Assembly (NCBI RefSeq): GCF_013388255.1
Contig: NZ_CP058215.1
Coordinates: 1,178,001 to 1,242,000 of the forward strand
DNA length: 64,000 nucleotides
Source: Methanolobus zinderi
GTDB lineage: Archaea; Halobacteriota; Methanosarcinia; Methanosarcinales; Methanosarcinaceae
Direction: 5' to 3'
Part shown: positions 1-9,633 of the stretch, piece after piece
Layout: each line of letters opens with the position of its first letter
Numbering within the stretch: position 1 is the first letter of the stretch
The notes under the pieces: generated by a model
What the model was told of the DNA's origin: nothing
Databases searched by the model: none
What the model saw: only the letters and a program-made list of their open reading frames with translations
Program-made: the position numbers and the translations under genes

Positions 1-1
1 T

Positions 2-142
2 GTTTCAGTTCTGCTGGAACATGACAGGGTTGACAGACAGCTTGGAGAATTCAGCAGGCTTGACCGGATGAAAAGATCAAGTGCGAAAAAAAGAGTCATG
101 CAGGCTCTCCAACACAAACACATGCAAATGGGAAACTTTTGA
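2..142 (+). CDS. C-terminal end of an unidentified protein (partial)
   Basis: An open frame runs from the window edge to a TGA at 140-142 and gives the last 46 residues of a protein that starts outside the window. The tail is hydrophilic and basic, with the segment RMKRSSAKKR and several Gln, His and Met residues near the end. It converges on the VWA gene on the other strand, leaving about 30 nt between the two stops. No family can be recognised from this fragment, and it could be chance coding. Confidence 0.4.
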   Translation, partial: VSVLLEHDRVDRQLGEFSRLDRMKRSSAKKRVMQALQHKHMQMGNF

Positions 143-171
143 AAATTGGGAAGGGATGCAAAAGAAAAGTT

Positions 172-2634
172 TCAGCCCTGTACTTCCCTTTGCATTCTCT
201 TCATTTCCTGTATCTCTCTGATCCTTCTGAGTATGACCTCCCCCAGGAAGATCACAAGGGCTGCCAGCAGGAACCAGATCTTCTGGCTGATGCTCTCACG
301 CACCAGTGTCTGTGAGTTCTCCCTTGCATCCACAAGCAGGTTTGCACGGGCATCCTGTCCGTCCTCATAGGTCTGGCCGCCATATTGTTTTATCATTGCG
401 GGTAGGTCCTCATTGAGTCCCACATCCCTGTATTCAAGGCCGTAGTTAATCGCGATTGGATAGCCTGACAGATCATGCATTCCTATGGTATCGGGCTCCA
501 CGGATGCTTCATAGACATTATCACCTGTAAGTGAAATGGATACGTCTTCCCCGTCAAGTTTCAGGATCGGTATTCCATCGTCATACATAGTGAGCTCGAT
601 CTCCACGGGTGTTCCGAACCAGCCGTCAGGAGCTTCAACCACAGCACCTGTCTCTTCCCTTGGATTGCCCACAGCCCAGCTCAGGGTGGATGATATGAGC
701 TTTGAATTATTTCCTGAATAAAGCTGGGTAGCCCATCTTGTCTCCCCGCCTTCTCCGTTATCTGTTGTCAGGGCAGCTACTCTTCCGAGGCTATATCTCC
801 ATGTGGTTAGCACTGGTTTTCCGGTGCTGGTGATCACAAGCCTGTCTGCCCCTGCCTTGGGAGTAACGTCATTGAAACCTGTGATATTGCCTTCAAGGTC
901 CACATCACGTGTTATAAAGTGCTTTGTGTTGAGTTCTATGAGCGGGTAGGAGCTTATCTGAGTCTCGTTACCAGTGTCAGTGGGTTCCTGCAGATCATCA
1001 AAGACGATATTTGCTCTCTCGCCCTGTGCAACATGGAAGTAAATGCCTCCTATCTCACTCATCAACTTTTCAGCATAGGGAGTTCCGGTATTATCATATT
1101 GGGAAGGGGCACTGGACTGGATATGTACATAGTACATATTCACACCATTGCCCTGTATATTATTGGCAATCTCAAGGCTTTCGTCATATGACTGCTCTAT
1201 ACCACCGTCGGATATGATTATTATATCAAGTTCTCCAACCTCGTTCTGCAGCCATTCCTCAGCGATGAGAAGTCCCTCATTAAGTGAGGTCTCACTGGTT
1301 GTTGTGGGTGAAAGTGTTTCAACACTGTTTCTTAATGATTCGACATTGGATGCACTTCCAAGATAGACCAGACCATTTGAGACATCCAGCCCTTCACTTC
1401 CAAAAGCGATGACTCCGAGATACGCATCTCTGAGATTCTCGTTTTCAATTATATGAACAGCATTTCCCAGAATATCTCCAAGTGTACCATGTGCAGCCGT
1501 ACTCTGGGATACGTCAAGCACAAGCACAACATTCCTTCCTCCACTATAGTCAGTGGGCTCGGATATCACAGGTAGTATCTGTTCTATATCCGAATCAAGA
1601 TAATTTCCGAAATTATATGACCTCTCTCCTCCCACGACAACAATACCGCGTCCGTCCCGCAGATATTCTTTAAGATCCTCCACATCGCCTGCTGAAAGTG
1701 AGTTCGCGTGTACATTATCCAGAACTATGGCCTTTGTACCATCAAGATCTGAGAAATCATCTGATGTGTCCACATCATAGAGCTTGAATAGATTGTAAGC
1801 AAGAGGCGAATCCGTTTCCAGTCCTACAGCCTGTATGGGTGGTTTGGGTATTGCATATATGCTCTTGTAGAATTCGTTATTGATGGGGTCCGAGTCTGAT
1901 GAAGGTGTAATGACCAGTCTCAAAGTATGTTCTCCGAGTTCTGAGAAACTGATCTGGGGTACAGGTATGGTCTTTGTGCGCTCATCTTCATTTATTTCAG
2001 AGTCGCCGCTTCTTATGAGCTCATCGTCCCTGTACAGCTCATAACTAAAACTTATAGTTTCTTCGTCTGCCTGTGTTACAAGGATGTTGAACTGGTTGTC
2101 ATTGCCCACGATTACGGTCTTGTCTCCGACTATCTGTGCACTCAGGTCATTTGTTTCCAGATCAGGTTCCACATAGTAGACGGTGGTTCCCACATCATCG
2201 GCAAATTCAAGCGCCTCTTCAATTTCTGCTCCCCGGTTATTGTTACCGTCGGTTACCAGGACTATCTGGTTATCGCCTCTTGCATACTGCATGATGGCAT
2301 CACCAAGGGCAGTTTCCTCTCCGGTGAGCCGGACAAGTGTTGTGGGCGTCATGGCGGTCAGAGCTTCGTAGAGATTTGTCGATGTCTCTCCATTGAAAAG
2401 TTCCATACTGGCCGTCTCGTCTGATATCAGGACAATATCGGGATTCTCGCTGGAGCTGACTCTCGCATCCAGAGTATAGGGTGATGCAAATGCGATCACA
2501 AGCAATATGGCAACAATCATTCTGGAAATTATGAGGCTCTTTTTTGTGGATTTTCTGAACAGATAGATTCCGCCGATAATGACCGGAACGATGAGCCAGA
2601 GCATCTCAGGGCTTTCAAAATTAATTATTGCCAT
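172..2634 (-). CDS. Large membrane protein with two VWA-type domains
   Basis: The product has 820 residues. Two N-terminal membrane helices (about residues 10-26 and 36-52) are followed by a first VWA-like region whose metal site is degenerate (ISDETAS where DxSxS is expected). Around residue 370 comes a second VWA domain with an intact MIDAS motif (LDVSQST). A final membrane helix lies near residue 790 with a basic cytoplasmic tail, so the bulk should sit outside the membrane. It is the last gene of the MoxR/DUF58/VWA cluster, and its start overlaps the stop of the preceding VWA gene (TAATG). By analogy with Bat-type clusters it probably acts in assembly or quality control at the envelope. 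The substrate is unknown. Confidence 0.85.
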   Translation of the reverse strand: MAIINFESPEMLWLIVPVIIGGIYLFRKSTKKSLIISRMIVAILLVIAFASPYTLDARVSSSENPDIVLISDETASMELFNGETSTNLYEALTAMTPTTLVRLTGEETALGDAIMQYARGDNQIVLVTDGNNNRGAEIEEALEFADDVGTTVYYVEPDLETNDLSAQIVGDKTVIVGNDNQFNILVTQADEETISFSYELYRDDELIRSGDSEINEDERTKTIPVPQISFSELGEHTLRLVITPSSDSDPINNEFYKSIYAIPKPPIQAVGLETDSPLAYNLFKLYDVDTSDDFSDLDGTKAIVLDNVHANSLSAGDVEDLKEYLRDGRGIVVVGGERSYNFGNYLDSDIEQILPVISEPTDYSGGRNVVLVLDVSQSTAAHGTLGDILGNAVHIIENENLRDAYLGVIAFGSEGLDVSNGLVYLGSASNVESLRNSVETLSPTTTSETSLNEGLLIAEEWLQNEVGELDIIIISDGGIEQSYDESLEIANNIQGNGVNMYYVHIQSSAPSQYDNTGTPYAEKLMSEIGGIYFHVAQGERANIVFDDLQEPTDTGNETQISSYPLIELNTKHFITRDVDLEGNITGFNDVTPKAGADRLVITSTGKPVLTTWRYSLGRVAALTTDNGEGGETRWATQLYSGNNSKLISSTLSWAVGNPREETGAVVEAPDGWFGTPVEIELTMYDDGIPILKLDGEDVSISLTGDNVYEASVEPDTIGMHDLSGYPIAINYGLEYRDVGLNEDLPAMIKQYGGQTYEDGQDARANLLVDARENSQTLVRESISQKIWFLLAALVIFLGEVILRRIREIQEMKRMQREVQG

Positions 2635-4499
2635 TACAGTTCACCCCGTTTTTTGATTATGTAGAGTTCAAGCAGGACCAGCAGGAAGACTATGATTATC
2701 ATATACGTATCAAGGTAGTTCTTTGCCGTGTAGCTGTCAGCACGCACAATGCCTGGATCTTCCTCAGCTTCCGCACGCTCGATCAGGTCCACTCCTTCAA
2801 GGGTCGTATCGGACTCCCTGTCATCGTAAAGGTTTACAGCTATCTGTTTGCCTGCCACGGTGTACACACCGGCCTCATCATAGAGTACCCTGTTGACATT
2901 CTCCACACCACTGGGTGTCTCGATGTCCTGTACCTGTGCAAGTGCGGAGACAGAACCCGTCTGTAAGTTATAATCGGTTATGGTTCCGGTGCCTCCGAGC
3001 CATCCCGCAAGCTTGAACCAGAATACCGGGTATTCGGGCAGGTTATGGAAGTTGTTCCATGCATCCTCTGCAAGTGCATCGTTGAGTCCCAGATAGACCA
3101 CTGTTCCGTCTCCTATGGTCCCGTAACTTAGCATGGGTACACCTTCGGTAGTGCTGACCAGTGTGGTGGCACCTCTCCTTTCGGTGGCATTGAGGTAAGT
3201 GTAAACGGCAACCTCATCGAATTTGATATCCTCGCTGAGCCTGGTATCCTGCTGGACTTCCAGCGTGGTACCTCTTTCAGCTTCCACAACTCCGTCGGTA
3301 ATCACAGGCATCAGCTCCTGCAGGCTGGCACCGGCATTATCCCCGGACAGTGCATTACTTGCCACAAATACACTCTCTCCGCCAGATCTGATGAAGCTGC
3401 CAAGTGTTTCGATCTCACCTGATGCCAGTGCTCTCTCTTTGTTTGCAATGACCACAAAACTGTAATCTGAAAGGTCTGCAGGTACTCCGTTCATAAGGGT
3501 GGTCCGGATGTTCGGCATGAGTGACAGGGCTGTATATGATGGTAGTTTTTCAACATCAGATACCACGAGTACTTCCTTTGTGGAAACCCGGGGTATGGAT
3601 ACGTAGGCTGTATTGTCCACCATAAGACTGTCAGGAGTTGTAATCGTCACTTCTGTGATGCCTCTTTTCAGATTATCTACCTTGAACTGCTGTGTGGATC
3701 GCGCTGCAACATCAAACCTCTGGGTTGTTGTCGAACCTCCGGTGCTGATCTCAAGCTCGACCAGTTCCCTGCTGTTCTTATAGTTCTTCACGACACCTGT
3801 GTAGGTGTAGGACCCTTCGACCGCTTGTACCTCTCCCTGAATAATTCCTACGTTATCAGTACTTCTGCCAACAAGGACGTACTCGACATCGAGTCCGAAA
3901 GATTGTGCCAGAGTCTTTGCATTTACGGGGTCATCTCCCTCCCAGTTGGTGAAATCGGAGATAACAACAACCCTTCCTCCTTCGTCAAGCAGTTGCATAC
4001 CTGCGGAGATTGCACCGGAGATATCTGCAACCGTTGCTCCCGGCTCAACCGAGTCAAGGGTCTGGTAGGCTGCGTCCGATCCTTCTCTCTCAAGCACTGT
4101 AACCGGAGTGTTGCCTGCAAGTATTATGCTGTTTGTCCTGCTCACATAATCCCTTGCATCCGAGACAGCATCCTCGAAGCGGTTATCGGTCTGCATACTT
4201 GCGGATGAATCTATAATTATGACAGTATGCTCTCCACTCAGTGGTTCCTGGGTCTCGATAAAAGGTGCTGCTGCTGCCAGTGCAAGTAATATCAGAACAA
4301 ATAGCTGGATAAGGAAAAGCGGGTCCTTTATGAGTTTAGTGATGGATGTATAGAAACGTTTTTTCTCTTCCTGTATCTTCATCAGGAACATCAGCGAAGG
4401 CACCATCACCTGCAGTGGTTTTGGCCTGAGCAGGTAGAGGATTATCAACGGAATGACACTAGCAAGAGCGGCAAGAGCAAGGGGGTTTTCAAAGGGCAT
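2634..4499 (-). CDS. BatA-type VWA membrane protein
   Basis: The product has 621 residues. The N-terminus matches the BatA/aerotolerance regulator region, with two membrane helices (about 7-25 and 58-78) and the typical RPKPLQVMVPSLMFL loop. A VWA domain with an intact MIDAS (IIIDSSASM, near residue 95) follows, then a long beta-rich part and a C-terminal helix ending in KKRGEL. It lies 3 nt after the DUF58 gene and overlaps the next VWA gene. The order MoxR, DUF58, VWA, VWA is a widespread chaperone-like module in which the MoxR ATPase works with VWA partners. The specific role here is inferred from that context. Confidence 0.87.
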   Translation of the reverse strand: MPFENPLALAALASVIPLIILYLLRPKPLQVMVPSLMFLMKIQEEKKRFYTSITKLIKDPLFLIQLFVLILLALAAAAPFIETQEPLSGEHTVIIIDSSASMQTDNRFEDAVSDARDYVSRTNSIILAGNTPVTVLEREGSDAAYQTLDSVEPGATVADISGAISAGMQLLDEGGRVVVISDFTNWEGDDPVNAKTLAQSFGLDVEYVLVGRSTDNVGIIQGEVQAVEGSYTYTGVVKNYKNSRELVELEISTGGSTTTQRFDVAARSTQQFKVDNLKRGITEVTITTPDSLMVDNTAYVSIPRVSTKEVLVVSDVEKLPSYTALSLMPNIRTTLMNGVPADLSDYSFVVIANKERALASGEIETLGSFIRSGGESVFVASNALSGDNAGASLQELMPVITDGVVEAERGTTLEVQQDTRLSEDIKFDEVAVYTYLNATERRGATTLVSTTEGVPMLSYGTIGDGTVVYLGLNDALAEDAWNNFHNLPEYPVFWFKLAGWLGGTGTITDYNLQTGSVSALAQVQDIETPSGVENVNRVLYDEAGVYTVAGKQIAVNLYDDRESDTTLEGVDLIERAEAEEDPGIVRADSYTAKNYLDTYMIIIVFLLVLLELYIIKKRGEL

Positions 4500-4502
4500 T
4501 GA

Positions 4503-5381
4503 TTATCTCCTCCTGCTGATGGTGTGCAGGAACGCATCAAATATCGGTATATCCGTGGTGAAGGTGTAGAATTCGGCTCCTACCCTGCTGCATGTGTCCT
4601 GTATCCTGTTTATGTGCTCTTCAAGTTTTTCCTGGTACTCATCCTTGAACGAATCACTTACATATGTGTCAAGATTGACATCCGTTTCAAGATCTACCAG
4701 CTTGCTGTGGCCGTGTACCTTCAGGTTTCGCTCAGTTGGGTCAAGTACCTGGACAAGTATGAGGTCGTGATATGAAAAACGATAGATTGCAGATTCTATC
4801 GACTTGAAGTCATCAAGAAAATCAGATATAATGATTATGAGTGACCTTGACTTTATGGCTTTCCCGTACTGTGTGGTAATCTCATCGATACCGGTCTTAC
4901 CTCCCAGTTTCACATCTTCAAGACGCTCGATGGTCTGCAGGAGGTATTTCCTGCCTCTCCTGGCTCTTGCTATATTCACATCATCTGCAAAGGTCGAGAT
5001 CGCGAACTTGTCATTGTCCTTTGTGACAAGATAGGCAAAACCAGCAGCAAGCATTGTTGCATATTCGTATTTGGTGGTATCTTCGCTTGCATAGTCCATA
5101 CTATTGCTGGCATCCAGTAAGATATGGGTTGTAAGGGATTTATCTTCCTCGAACTGGCGTACATAGAGTTTTTCGATCCTGGCATATGCCTTCCAGTCTA
5201 TGGACTTGAGTTCGTCTCCCCGGTTGTATTCCCTGTAACCGACAGTGTCCAGTCCCTTTCCGCTATGGGTGGATCGCCTGCTACCGGCATAGGCAGTGGA
5301 CACCTTCTTTCTTACCATGAAGGTAAAGCGGTCGAGCTGCCTGAAGAAATCAACATCTATAGTATGCTTTTTTTCGCTCAT
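4503..5381 (-). CDS. DUF58 domain protein (VWA-like, MoxR-associated)
   Basis: A 292-residue soluble protein of the DUF58 family. The hallmark stretch GYREYNRGDELKSIDWKAYA lies at about residues 47-66, followed by a VWA-like core beginning ILLDASNSMDY with a plausible metal site. No membrane segment or signal peptide is visible, so it should be cytoplasmic or peripheral to its membrane partners. It sits about 40 nt after moxR and 3 nt before the BatA-type gene, consistent with translational coupling. Members of this family almost always lie beside MoxR ATPases. The biochemical function is not established. Confidence 0.88.
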   Translation of the reverse strand: MSEKKHTIDVDFFRQLDRFTFMVRKKVSTAYAGSRRSTHSGKGLDTVGYREYNRGDELKSIDWKAYARIEKLYVRQFEEDKSLTTHILLDASNSMDYASEDTTKYEYATMLAAGFAYLVTKDNDKFAISTFADDVNIARARRGRKYLLQTIERLEDVKLGGKTGIDEITTQYGKAIKSRSLIIIISDFLDDFKSIESAIYRFSYHDLILVQVLDPTERNLKVHGHSKLVDLETDVNLDTYVSDSFKDEYQEKLEEHINRIQDTCSRVGAEFYTFTTDIPIFDAFLHTISRRR

Positions 5382-5420
5382 TGCCTGCTTCTCGGATTAT
5401 TTTCCGGTCTGGCCGATGAC

Positions 5421-6392
5421 TTATTTTATCTTCTCAAGGATATTCCGGATAACCTGGTCCGTAGTGACACCCTTCCTTTCGGATTCGAAGGTGAGTATCA
5501 TCCTGTGTCTGAGGATTGGATAGGCCATTGCATCAATATCCTCGTTGCTTACGAAGTTCCTTCCCTGGAGTAGTGCCCTTGCCTTTGCGGCAAGTATCAG
5601 GCCGATAGATGCCCTTGGGGATGCACCGTACTCGATAAACTCGTTCTTAACACGGGTGCTCATAACTATCTTGATGGCACGGTTTCTGATATCATCAGCA
5701 ACAGGCATATCCCTTGTAAGTTTCTGAAGGTCGATGAGTGTGTTCTTGTTAAGCACCTTGCCGACACTCGGCATCACCGAACGTGTATACCTGTCCACGA
5801 TCTCAATCTCTTCCTCGTACTTGGGATATTCCAGAAGAATCTTCAGAAGGAACCTGTCGAGCTGCGCCTCTGGGAGCGGGAAGGTACCTTCCATCTCAAT
5901 GGGATTCTGTGTGGCAAGTATGAAGAACGGCTGCTCGAGGAGATATGTGTCATTACCTATGGTAATCTGTTTTTCCTGCATGGCTTCGAGAAGTGCGGAT
6001 TGCGTTTTCGGTGACGCACGGTTGATCTCGTCCGCAAGTACTATATTTGCGAAGATCGGTCCCGGCTCGAACTTGAACTGCTTGTGCCCGTCACTCTCTT
6101 CGATAATGTTAGTTCCGGTGATATCCGCAGGCATAAGGTCAGGCGTACACTGTATCCTGCTGAAGTTCAGGTCCATTGACTTGGATATTGTTGATATGGT
6201 AAGGGTCTTACCAAGTCCGGGGTTACTTTCGACCAGCGCATGGCCATTACAGAGAATTGCGATAATTATCTGTTCCACCGTTTCCTTCTGGCCGACAACT
6301 ACCTTGCCGATCTCATTGGAAAGAGTGGCAAACATATCTCCAGCAACTTTGTATGTCTGCGTAATATCCCTTGAATTCAGGTCACTAGCCAT
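5421..6392 (-). CDS. MoxR family AAA+ ATPase
   Basis: The product has 323 residues, the usual MoxR length. It carries Walker A (ESNPGLGKT, about residues 55-63), Walker B (IVLADEINRA), the MoxR-typical TQNPIEMEGTFPLPEAQLDR region with sensor 1, and an arginine-finger segment (SPRASIGL). It is the ATPase of the cluster and probably remodels or activates metal-binding or envelope proteins together with the VWA proteins encoded downstream. About 50 nt separate it from the membrane protein gene upstream. The family assignment is firm; the client is unknown. Confidence 0.94.
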   Translation of the reverse strand: MASDLNSRDITQTYKVAGDMFATLSNEIGKVVVGQKETVEQIIIAILCNGHALVESNPGLGKTLTISTISKSMDLNFSRIQCTPDLMPADITGTNIIEESDGHKQFKFEPGPIFANIVLADEINRASPKTQSALLEAMQEKQITIGNDTYLLEQPFFILATQNPIEMEGTFPLPEAQLDRFLLKILLEYPKYEEEIEIVDRYTRSVMPSVGKVLNKNTLIDLQKLTRDMPVADDIRNRAIKIVMSTRVKNEFIEYGASPRASIGLILAAKARALLQGRNFVSNEDIDAMAYPILRHRMILTFESERKGVTTDQVIRNILEKIK

Positions 6393-6442
6393 TTATTTTC
6401 TCCTTTATCTTAGTCCTAGAAATAATTCTATTAAAGTTACTA

Positions 6443-7327
6443 TCATTCTTCAGCAAGCTGTTCGAAGTAGTCTCTGATGACGGTTTCGTATCCTTCGGGC
6501 AGTTCTTCGGAATAAGTCCCGGAAGGTGTCACCGTGGGGGGTCCTCCTGGGGAATTTTCAAAATCCTCTATGATCTCTTCGGCTTCATCGTTCGGATTAA
6601 AACCGGTTCCGGTACCAGGTGGTAATGACAGGTCCACTTCCTCTCCGTCCACAACAACTACTGTGGGCTCACCGGTCAGGTCCTCGTTACCATTGCCTCC
6701 CTGGCCGTCTTCACCTTCATCTATCACAGCCACATCACCGGGATTATCCTCTTCCTGCATTCCCGGAATACTGTTGATCACTTCTTCCCAGTCAGGATTT
6801 GTTCCAATATTGTTTGTAGTAATGTAGGTGAGGGCCGAAACTGAAAGCAGTATGAGTACGATACTTACGATAATCCGTTTTTTTCTCAGGAACTCTGACG
6901 ACCTTACCTTTGTGAGATTAGAAGATACAGCCTCAAGCAGATCACTTACTATTATATTGTCAACATTGCTATTATCATATGCAGTGCGTAGCCTTTCCCG
7001 AAGGTTCGGATATTTTTGCTCAATCTGCAATATTGCGGCTGTTTTTCTATCCCTTATGTGTAGCAGCAATGTCAGTATTAGGGACATGAAAGCTGCAATG
7101 AGCAGCATGGCAACAGTCTCGAAAGGAATAGTTCTGCCCGCTACTTCGTAGCTGGTTCCGACGCGCACTTCGAGGCTGGCTATAAAAGTAAATACCTGGT
7201 CGAAATTCAGCACGACCATGATAGTATATAGTATGATCAGGATTGTGATGAAATCCAGCAGCTTGTAGACCCTGCGGTATCTTTTCAGGGCTGATTCCTG
7301 CTTTTTAATAAAGTCTCTGACATCCAT
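6443..7327 (-). CDS. Membrane protein at the head of the MoxR/VWA cluster
   Basis: The product has 294 residues with three predicted membrane helices (about 23-43, 70-91 and 152-171). The soluble loop between helices 2 and 3 contains QKYPNLRERLRTAYDN. The C-terminal part is acidic and rich in Gly and Pro (about residues 190-270) and ends in an acidic helix. I recognise no named family, although proteins of this layout occur at the head of archaeal MoxR/VWA operons. It begins about 32 nt after prephenate dehydratase and precedes moxR by 50 nt. It may serve as membrane scaffold or anchor for the MoxR/VWA system; that is inference from position. Confidence 0.75.
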   Translation of the reverse strand: MDVRDFIKKQESALKRYRRVYKLLDFITILIILYTIMVVLNFDQVFTFIASLEVRVGTSYEVAGRTIPFETVAMLLIAAFMSLILTLLLHIRDRKTAAILQIEQKYPNLRERLRTAYDNSNVDNIIVSDLLEAVSSNLTKVRSSEFLRKKRIIVSIVLILLSVSALTYITTNNIGTNPDWEEVINSIPGMQEEDNPGDVAVIDEGEDGQGGNGNEDLTGEPTVVVVDGEEVDLSLPPGTGTGFNPNDEAEEIIEDFENSPGGPPTVTPSGTYSEELPEGYETVIRDYFEQLAEE

Positions 7328-7359
7328 TGCGGCACCGGGTTCGATGTAATTTCATCTAT

Positions 7360-8241
7360 TTATAAGTGATCCTTTTTATATATCGGATATGAACCTAAGT
7401 TTTTCAACATTCCGACCTTGGACTCTATATTATATATTGCTTCTTTTATAATTTCATCGTTTATATGTCCTTCGAAGTCTATATAGAATACGTAATCTCC
7501 CAGACTGCGTTTGGAAGGTCGGGATTCGATCCTTGTGAGATTTACCCCATGACTTGCAAATTCCCCGAGTATCTCATACAGAGCTCCGGGACGATCACGA
7601 TCAAGGTACACAATAATTGAAGTTTTAAAGAATCTTTTTGCTTCCGGAACTGCGGAATTCCGTATAGTATCCTGGCAACTGTTAGTCGAATAATCCGGAC
7701 CGGCCATAATGAGAAAACGTGTGTGGTTCTGTTCCCTGTCCTGTATATTCGGAAGAATTATGTTCAGGTCATACATCTCTGCGGATTCACGTGAGGCAAT
7801 AGCTGCCATCTCCTCAAACTCGGTGGCAAGCTTGGCAGCATGAGATGTGCTACCAGTGGTCCTGAGTTCCGCATCCTTGAAATGGTCCTTCAGGAACTGA
7901 CGGCACTGGGCAAGCCCCTGAGGATGTGAAAGAATGATTCTGATGTCTTCTTTTTTGCCCCTGGAGAGCAGGCAGTGCTCGATTGTCACCACGGTCTCTC
8001 CGATTATATCTATGTCATATTCCAGCAGCATGTCGAGTGTGACGCCCACAGATCCTTCGATGGAGTTCTCTACAGGTGTTATGCCAATTTTAGCAGAACC
8101 CGATTTGAGGGACACGAAAACATCCTGTATATCATCACAGTATTCGAGAACTTGATCGTCTTCACTGCAATTTTCAGCAAGCCATTGTCTGGCAGCTTTT
8201 TCCGAGTAAGAGCCCCTGGGGCCGAGCACAGCGATTATCAT
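7360..8241 (-). CDS. pheA: Prephenate dehydratase
   Basis: This enzyme converts prephenate to phenylpyruvate in phenylalanine synthesis. The sequence opens with MIIAVLGPRGSYSEKAA, typical for the catalytic domain, and carries the conserved catalytic TRF motif (NHTRFLIM). A C-terminal ACT domain contains the ESRPSK motif that binds phenylalanine for feedback inhibition. The frame extends upstream to a TTG at 8262, but the ATG at 8241 aligns with family N-termini and is preferred, giving about 293 residues. It is a stand-alone enzyme without chorismate mutase. No other aromatic amino acid gene is nearby, and the MoxR/VWA cluster follows on the same strand. Confidence 0.95.
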   Translation of the reverse strand: MIIAVLGPRGSYSEKAARQWLAENCSEDDQVLEYCDDIQDVFVSLKSGSAKIGITPVENSIEGSVGVTLDMLLEYDIDIIGETVVTIEHCLLSRGKKEDIRIILSHPQGLAQCRQFLKDHFKDAELRTTGSTSHAAKLATEFEEMAAIASRESAEMYDLNIILPNIQDREQNHTRFLIMAGPDYSTNSCQDTIRNSAVPEAKRFFKTSIIVYLDRDRPGALYEILGEFASHGVNLTRIESRPSKRSLGDYVFYIDFEGHINDEIIKEAIYNIESKVGMLKNLGSYPIYKKDHL

Positions 8242-8339
8242 CCTGGGCAATAGGATTGTCAAATTTAAAGTATTTTCTGGTTATCAATGGAACTTTCTAC
8301 CGTCCGGTCACAGGAAAAGGTTTCGATGTTCAGGAACTT

Positions 8340-9515
8340 TTATGGCAGTAGCCTTTCCAGCCTTTTTTCCAGTCTTTTCAGACCGCTGTCTATCTCCGAA
8401 GCTCTGTTCTCAATATCCTTTATGGTGTTGATGATGGAGCCCCTGTCCTCTTCTTCCATATCGGCAGTGATGTCCGGGCCGGTCTTGAGCTCCTGTATCT
8501 CGGGTTTGAGCTCCGCTTCTTCCTGTTCCAGTAAAGTCAATTCATCCTTTATCCTGTTTTGGGCTCTTTCCTCCTGGAGGTCCCTGAGTTTCTCTTCAAT
8601 AGCTTTTCGTCTGGCCGGGAACTGCTCAACGGATTTGTATATCTGATTGAGGTTTCTGGCTTCGATGGCCTTGTCGAAAATTATCTCCTCGGTCTTCACT
8701 TCAGGTATTTCCTGCTTCTGGCCGATGATCTCTTTTTCTTCCGGCGGCAGGCATACGTAATCCTGGCTGAAGACTTTCTGGTTCATAAATGTGGGGGAAA
8801 CGATCTCGATGTCTGCCTCGTGCAGGGTATCCATTACGTTTTTCTTGAAGTCCGATCTTGCGGTAATTATACCTTCAACATCCCTGAGCAAGCCTCCTAC
8901 CTTATATGTAACAGAAAAATCACCGAGCTTTGTGACATGCACAAATGGGTTCTCAAGTCCTGTCTTTTCGGCTGCAAGCAAGAGATTCTTTTCAATATTG
9001 CTGCGTGAGATATTGTAACCAAGGGATACGCTTGTTGTGATTATAGTACCCGAGGAGCGGATTGTCTTGAGGGGGAAGGATATGAGGGTCCGGTTCGGTA
9101 TGGTTATCAGGTCCCTGTCGATGGACTGTATCTGGGTGTGCAGGAAATTGATCTCAGTAACCCTCCCGAAGGTATCGTTGATCTTGATGAAATCACCGAG
9201 CTCGAAAGGGTTTATCAGTCTGAGCATAACACCTGACATCGCATTTGCAACAAAAGTGGTGGAAGCAAATGTAATTGCTGCACCGATTATGATTCCCAGG
9301 AAGGTCAGGATGATGTTCTTGTCCTCGGCACTGATCGGCAGGGTGAAGATAGTGAAAATAATACCCAGAAGCATGACCAAAAAAATAGTTATCTCCTGTA
9401 CTATCTTTTCTCTGTAGAAAAGTGATTTCTTCCTGAAAAGATATGTCAGCACCAGAATTAGCAGGATGGTTACGATCAACGTAATAATACTTGCCGTAAA
9501 ATCCTCGAGTGCCAT
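8340..9515 (-). CDS. MscS family mechanosensitive channel with C-terminal coiled coil
   Basis: A small-conductance mechanosensitive channel of about 391 residues. Three N-terminal membrane helices lead into the glycine/alanine-rich pore helix (ATTFVANAMSGVMLRLINPFELGDFI), the most conserved part of MscS. The beta domain follows (DTFGRVTEINFLHTQI). The last 130 or so residues form a highly charged coiled coil not present in E. coli MscS. A TTG at 9545 would extend the frame, but the ATG at 9515 has GGTGA seven bases upstream and is preferred. It protects against osmotic down-shock. The long cytoplasmic coiled coil may gate the channel or hold a partner. Confidence 0.9.
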   Translation of the reverse strand: MALEDFTASIITLIVTILLILVLTYLFRKKSLFYREKIVQEITIFLVMLLGIIFTIFTLPISAEDKNIILTFLGIIIGAAITFASTTFVANAMSGVMLRLINPFELGDFIKINDTFGRVTEINFLHTQIQSIDRDLITIPNRTLISFPLKTIRSSGTIITTSVSLGYNISRSNIEKNLLLAAEKTGLENPFVHVTKLGDFSVTYKVGGLLRDVEGIITARSDFKKNVMDTLHEADIEIVSPTFMNQKVFSQDYVCLPPEEKEIIGQKQEIPEVKTEEIIFDKAIEARNLNQIYKSVEQFPARRKAIEEKLRDLQEERAQNRIKDELTLLEQEEAELKPEIQELKTGPDITADMEEEDRGSIINTIKDIENRASEIDSGLKRLEKRLERLLP

Positions 9516-9633
9516 GTTTGAAGTCACCGTCTGTCCCTTTTTCAAAATAGTGGTTCAGCAGATACCTGTGAACTCTTGATTATAATCTATTGTGTAGTAT
9601 CTTATATATTCTGTTCGTATATTACATTGAAAC

